Shown piece after piece: positions 4,922 to 6,670 of a stretch of 6,670 nt of DNA. The DNA lies in assembly GCA_938022345.1 (NCBI GenBank), contig CALIEP010000399.1, positions 1 through 6,670 on the forward strand, in the 5' to 3' direction. Within the stretch, counting starts at the first letter, position 1, and every line of letters begins with the position of its first letter. The notes below the pieces were generated by a model, which saw only the letters and a program-made list of their open reading frames with translations, did not search any database and was not told the DNA's origin. Source of the DNA: an uncultured Actinomyces sp. (lineage in GTDB: Bacteria; Actinomycetota; Actinomycetes; Actinomycetales; Actinomycetaceae). The position numbers and the translations under genes were made by a program.

Positions 4922-6181
4922 ATGAGCACAATCGCACCTGAACGACACAAAGAAGAAGTCATTCGACATGATGATGACTTCTCATTTGAAGCAGTTCCAT
5001 CAAAGAACCGACGGTCATTTTGGGCCGTCGGTTTTGTTATGCTCGGCTTCACTTTCTTCTCGGCCTCGATGAGCGTCGGTGCCAAGCTCGGAAACGGCCT
5101 GAACTACACCCAATACGTGTGGGCAGTCATCGTCGGTGGCGCAATCCTCGCGGTCTACACGGGCGCGCTGGGCTACATCGGTGCAAAGACCGGTCTGAGC
5201 TTCGACCTCATGTCCCGTCGCACCTTCGGCCGCATCGGTTCCTTCCTGCCCTCAGCGCTGATCTCCTTCACTCAGATGGGGTGGTTTGGCGTGGGCGTTG
5301 CGATGTTCGCAATCCCCACCGCTGAGACCCTGCACATCAACGCGTGGCCCGTCGTCATCATCGCGGGCGGCCTGATGACCGCCTCGGCCTACTTCGGAAT
5401 CAAGGCCATTGAGATCGTCTCCTTCGTCTCAGTACCTCTGATCGCAATCCTCGGAAGCTACTCCATGATCAGTGCGGTCAACGCAGGCGGCGGTATTGCC
5501 GCAGTCTTCGGCCAAAACCAAGGCATGACCACCGTTGCAGCCATCGGCCTCGTGATCGGAAGCTTCGTCTCCGGCGGTAGCGCAACCCCCAACTTCACTC
5601 GCTTCGCAAAGTCCGCAACCTCGGCAGTCATCACCACTGTGATCGCATTCTTCATCGGTAACACCCTGATGTTCACCTTCGGAGCGGTTGGTGGAGCCTT
5701 CACCGGTAAGGACGACATCTTCTACGTAATGATCGCTCAGGGCCTGCTGATTCCTGCGCTGATCGTCTTGGGCGCAAACATCTGGACAACAAACAACAAC
5801 GCCCTGTACACCACCGGCCTGGGCTACGCGAACATCACCGGAATCAACAAGAAGCCTCTGGTTTTGGTCGCAGGCATCATCGGAACCCTTGGAGCCCTGT
5901 GGCTCTACGACAACTTTGTCGGCTGGCTCAGCTTGCTCAATGCCACCCTGCCCCCCATCGGTGCAGTTCTGGTTGCCGATTACTTCGCACGTCGCCGCAG
6001 CTACATGGATCTGGGATCAGATGACCCCGAGGTCAAATGGGCACCGATCGTCGCCCTGGTCGCAGGCGCACTCACCGGCTGGCTGACCCCCGGCTTCGGA
6101 ATCGTCTCGATCAACGCCATGGTCGTCTCGATCCTCGTCTACTTCGTCGGAAGCGCAATCGAGAAGGGAATTCGTCGATGA
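4922..6181 (+). CDS. codB: Cytosine permease, NCS1 family
   Basis: The 419-residue protein imports cytosine across the cytoplasmic membrane by cation-coupled transport of the NCS1 (nucleobase:cation symporter-1) family. It follows E. coli CodB closely through most of its length as I remember that sequence: FVMLGFTFFSASM (38-50), LGYIGAKTGL (83-92), GWFGVGVAMFAIP (120-132), LGANIWTTNNNALY (283-296), GYANITG (301-307) and ALWLYDNFVGWL (325-336). About twelve hydrophobic segments fill residues 35-412, after a polar N-terminus of about 30 residues. Q118, W121, F215 and N286 align with positions reported as cytosine contacts in CodB (from memory of the family). ATG 4922 has AAGGA at 4911-4915. The stop overlaps the codA start by ATGA, which ties transport to deamination. 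This is the usual codBA pair. Confidence 0.96.
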   Translation: MSTIAPERHKEEVIRHDDDFSFEAVPSKNRRSFWAVGFVMLGFTFFSASMSVGAKLGNGLNYTQYVWAVIVGGAILAVYTGALGYIGAKTGLSFDLMSRRTFGRIGSFLPSALISFTQMGWFGVGVAMFAIPTAETLHINAWPVVIIAGGLMTASAYFGIKAIEIVSFVSVPLIAILGSYSMISAVNAGGGIAAVFGQNQGMTTVAAIGLVIGSFVSGGSATPNFTRFAKSATSAVITTVIAFFIGNTLMFTFGAVGGAFTGKDDIFYVMIAQGLLIPALIVLGANIWTTNNNALYTTGLGYANITGINKKPLVLVAGIIGTLGALWLYDNFVGWLSLLNATLPPIGAVLVADYFARRRSYMDLGSDDPEVKWAPIVALVAGALTGWLTPGFGIVSINAMVVSILVYFVGSAIEKGIRR

Positions 6182-6670
6182 GCGCGCAAACTGAAGGCAA
6201 CAACACGCATCACAACCAGGCCTCGGCAATGGGAGAAAAAGGCGCGAATCTTCTCATCACGGGCGTTCGCATTGAAGACGGCCCCGCCGGAGTCGACATC
6301 CGCATTACGGACGGAAAGTTCGCCGAAATCGGCGCGGGGCTGACGCCTCGTGAAGGAGAAGAGGTTCGCGACTATACGGGCAAGCTGGTTCTGCCTCCCT
6401 ATATCGAGTCGCACGTGCACCTGGATACTGCGCTCACCTCGGGGCAACCGCGCTACAACGAAAGCGGCACCCTCTTCGAAGGTATCGAGGTGTGGAGTGA
6501 ACGCAAGCAGACCCTGACCTACGAGGACGTCAAAGATCGCGCCGGCCGGGCACTTCGCCAGCAGGCACAGTTCGGCATCCAGTACGTGCGCTCGCACGTC
6601 GACGTCACTGACCCGGACCTGACAGCCCTGCGCGCGCTCATTGACCTGCGTGAGGAACTCAAGAACTCCA
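6178..6670 (+). CDS. codA: Cytosine deaminase, N-terminal part
   Basis: The 164 residues visible are the start of a cytosine deaminase of the amidohydrolase superfamily, which converts cytosine to uracil and ammonia in the cytoplasm. The gene runs off the right edge. Landmarks: a small beta domain (LLITGVRIEDG, 25-35), then the metal-binding HxH as ESHVHLDTA with H79 and H81, then SGQPRYNESGTLFEGIEVWSERK (88-110) and GIQYVRSHVDVTDPDLTALRAL (133-154), all strongly CodA-like. The remaining metal ligands lie beyond the window. ATG 6178 overlaps the codB stop as ATGA and has GAAGGGA at 6163-6169; a second in-frame ATG at 6229 (Met18) lacks a good site. The extra 20 or so polar residues compared with E. 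coli CodA are therefore probably translated. Together with codB it forms a cytosine salvage operon. Confidence 0.95.
   Translation, partial: MSAQTEGNNTHHNQASAMGEKGANLLITGVRIEDGPAGVDIRITDGKFAEIGAGLTPREGEEVRDYTGKLVLPPYIESHVHLDTALTSGQPRYNESGTLFEGIEVWSERKQTLTYEDVKDRAGRALRQQAQFGIQYVRSHVDVTDPDLTALRALIDLREELKNS

Overview
The window looks like ordinary chromosomal sequence from a moderately GC-rich actinobacterium. I infer Actinomycetaceae (Actinomyces/Schaalia type) from codon choice, from the style of the sugar ABC genes and from the lack of a dedicated ATPase; this is not proven by any marker gene. All supported genes lie on the + strand. The protein-coding part is conventional. I found no new defence, mobile or CRISPR system.

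Left part (1-4423): a carbohydrate uptake and hydrolysis cluster. It holds the C-terminal end of an extracellular solute-binding protein, a MalF-type permease, a MalG-type permease translationally coupled to it, and a complete GH13 subfamily-31-type exo-alpha-glucosidase. The likely job is import of an alpha-glucoside or short alpha-gluco-oligosaccharide followed by hydrolysis in the cytoplasm. The Val after the catalytic nucleophile favours alpha-1,6 linkages (isomaltose/panose type). No ATP-binding subunit and no LacI-type regulator is present in the window.

Right part (4922-6670): codB (cytosine permease) and the first 164 codons of codA (cytosine deaminase), overlapping by 4 bp. They form a pyrimidine salvage pair that imports cytosine and deaminates it to uracil. 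The pair is separated from the sugar genes by a 498-bp gap holding a strong intrinsic terminator and then a probable codB promoter, so the two groups are probably independent transcription units.

The most unusual material is between genes. A 223-bp spacer between binding protein and permease has a long stem-loop. The 315-bp gap before the glucosidase has GAGGACGC repeats, a 21-nt element present three times (one inverted, two in tandem, reading as the heptad VSELKQE), a G-run tract able to form a quadruplex, and a 17-bp palindrome. The gap before codB has AGGTTA direct repeats spaced one helical turn apart.
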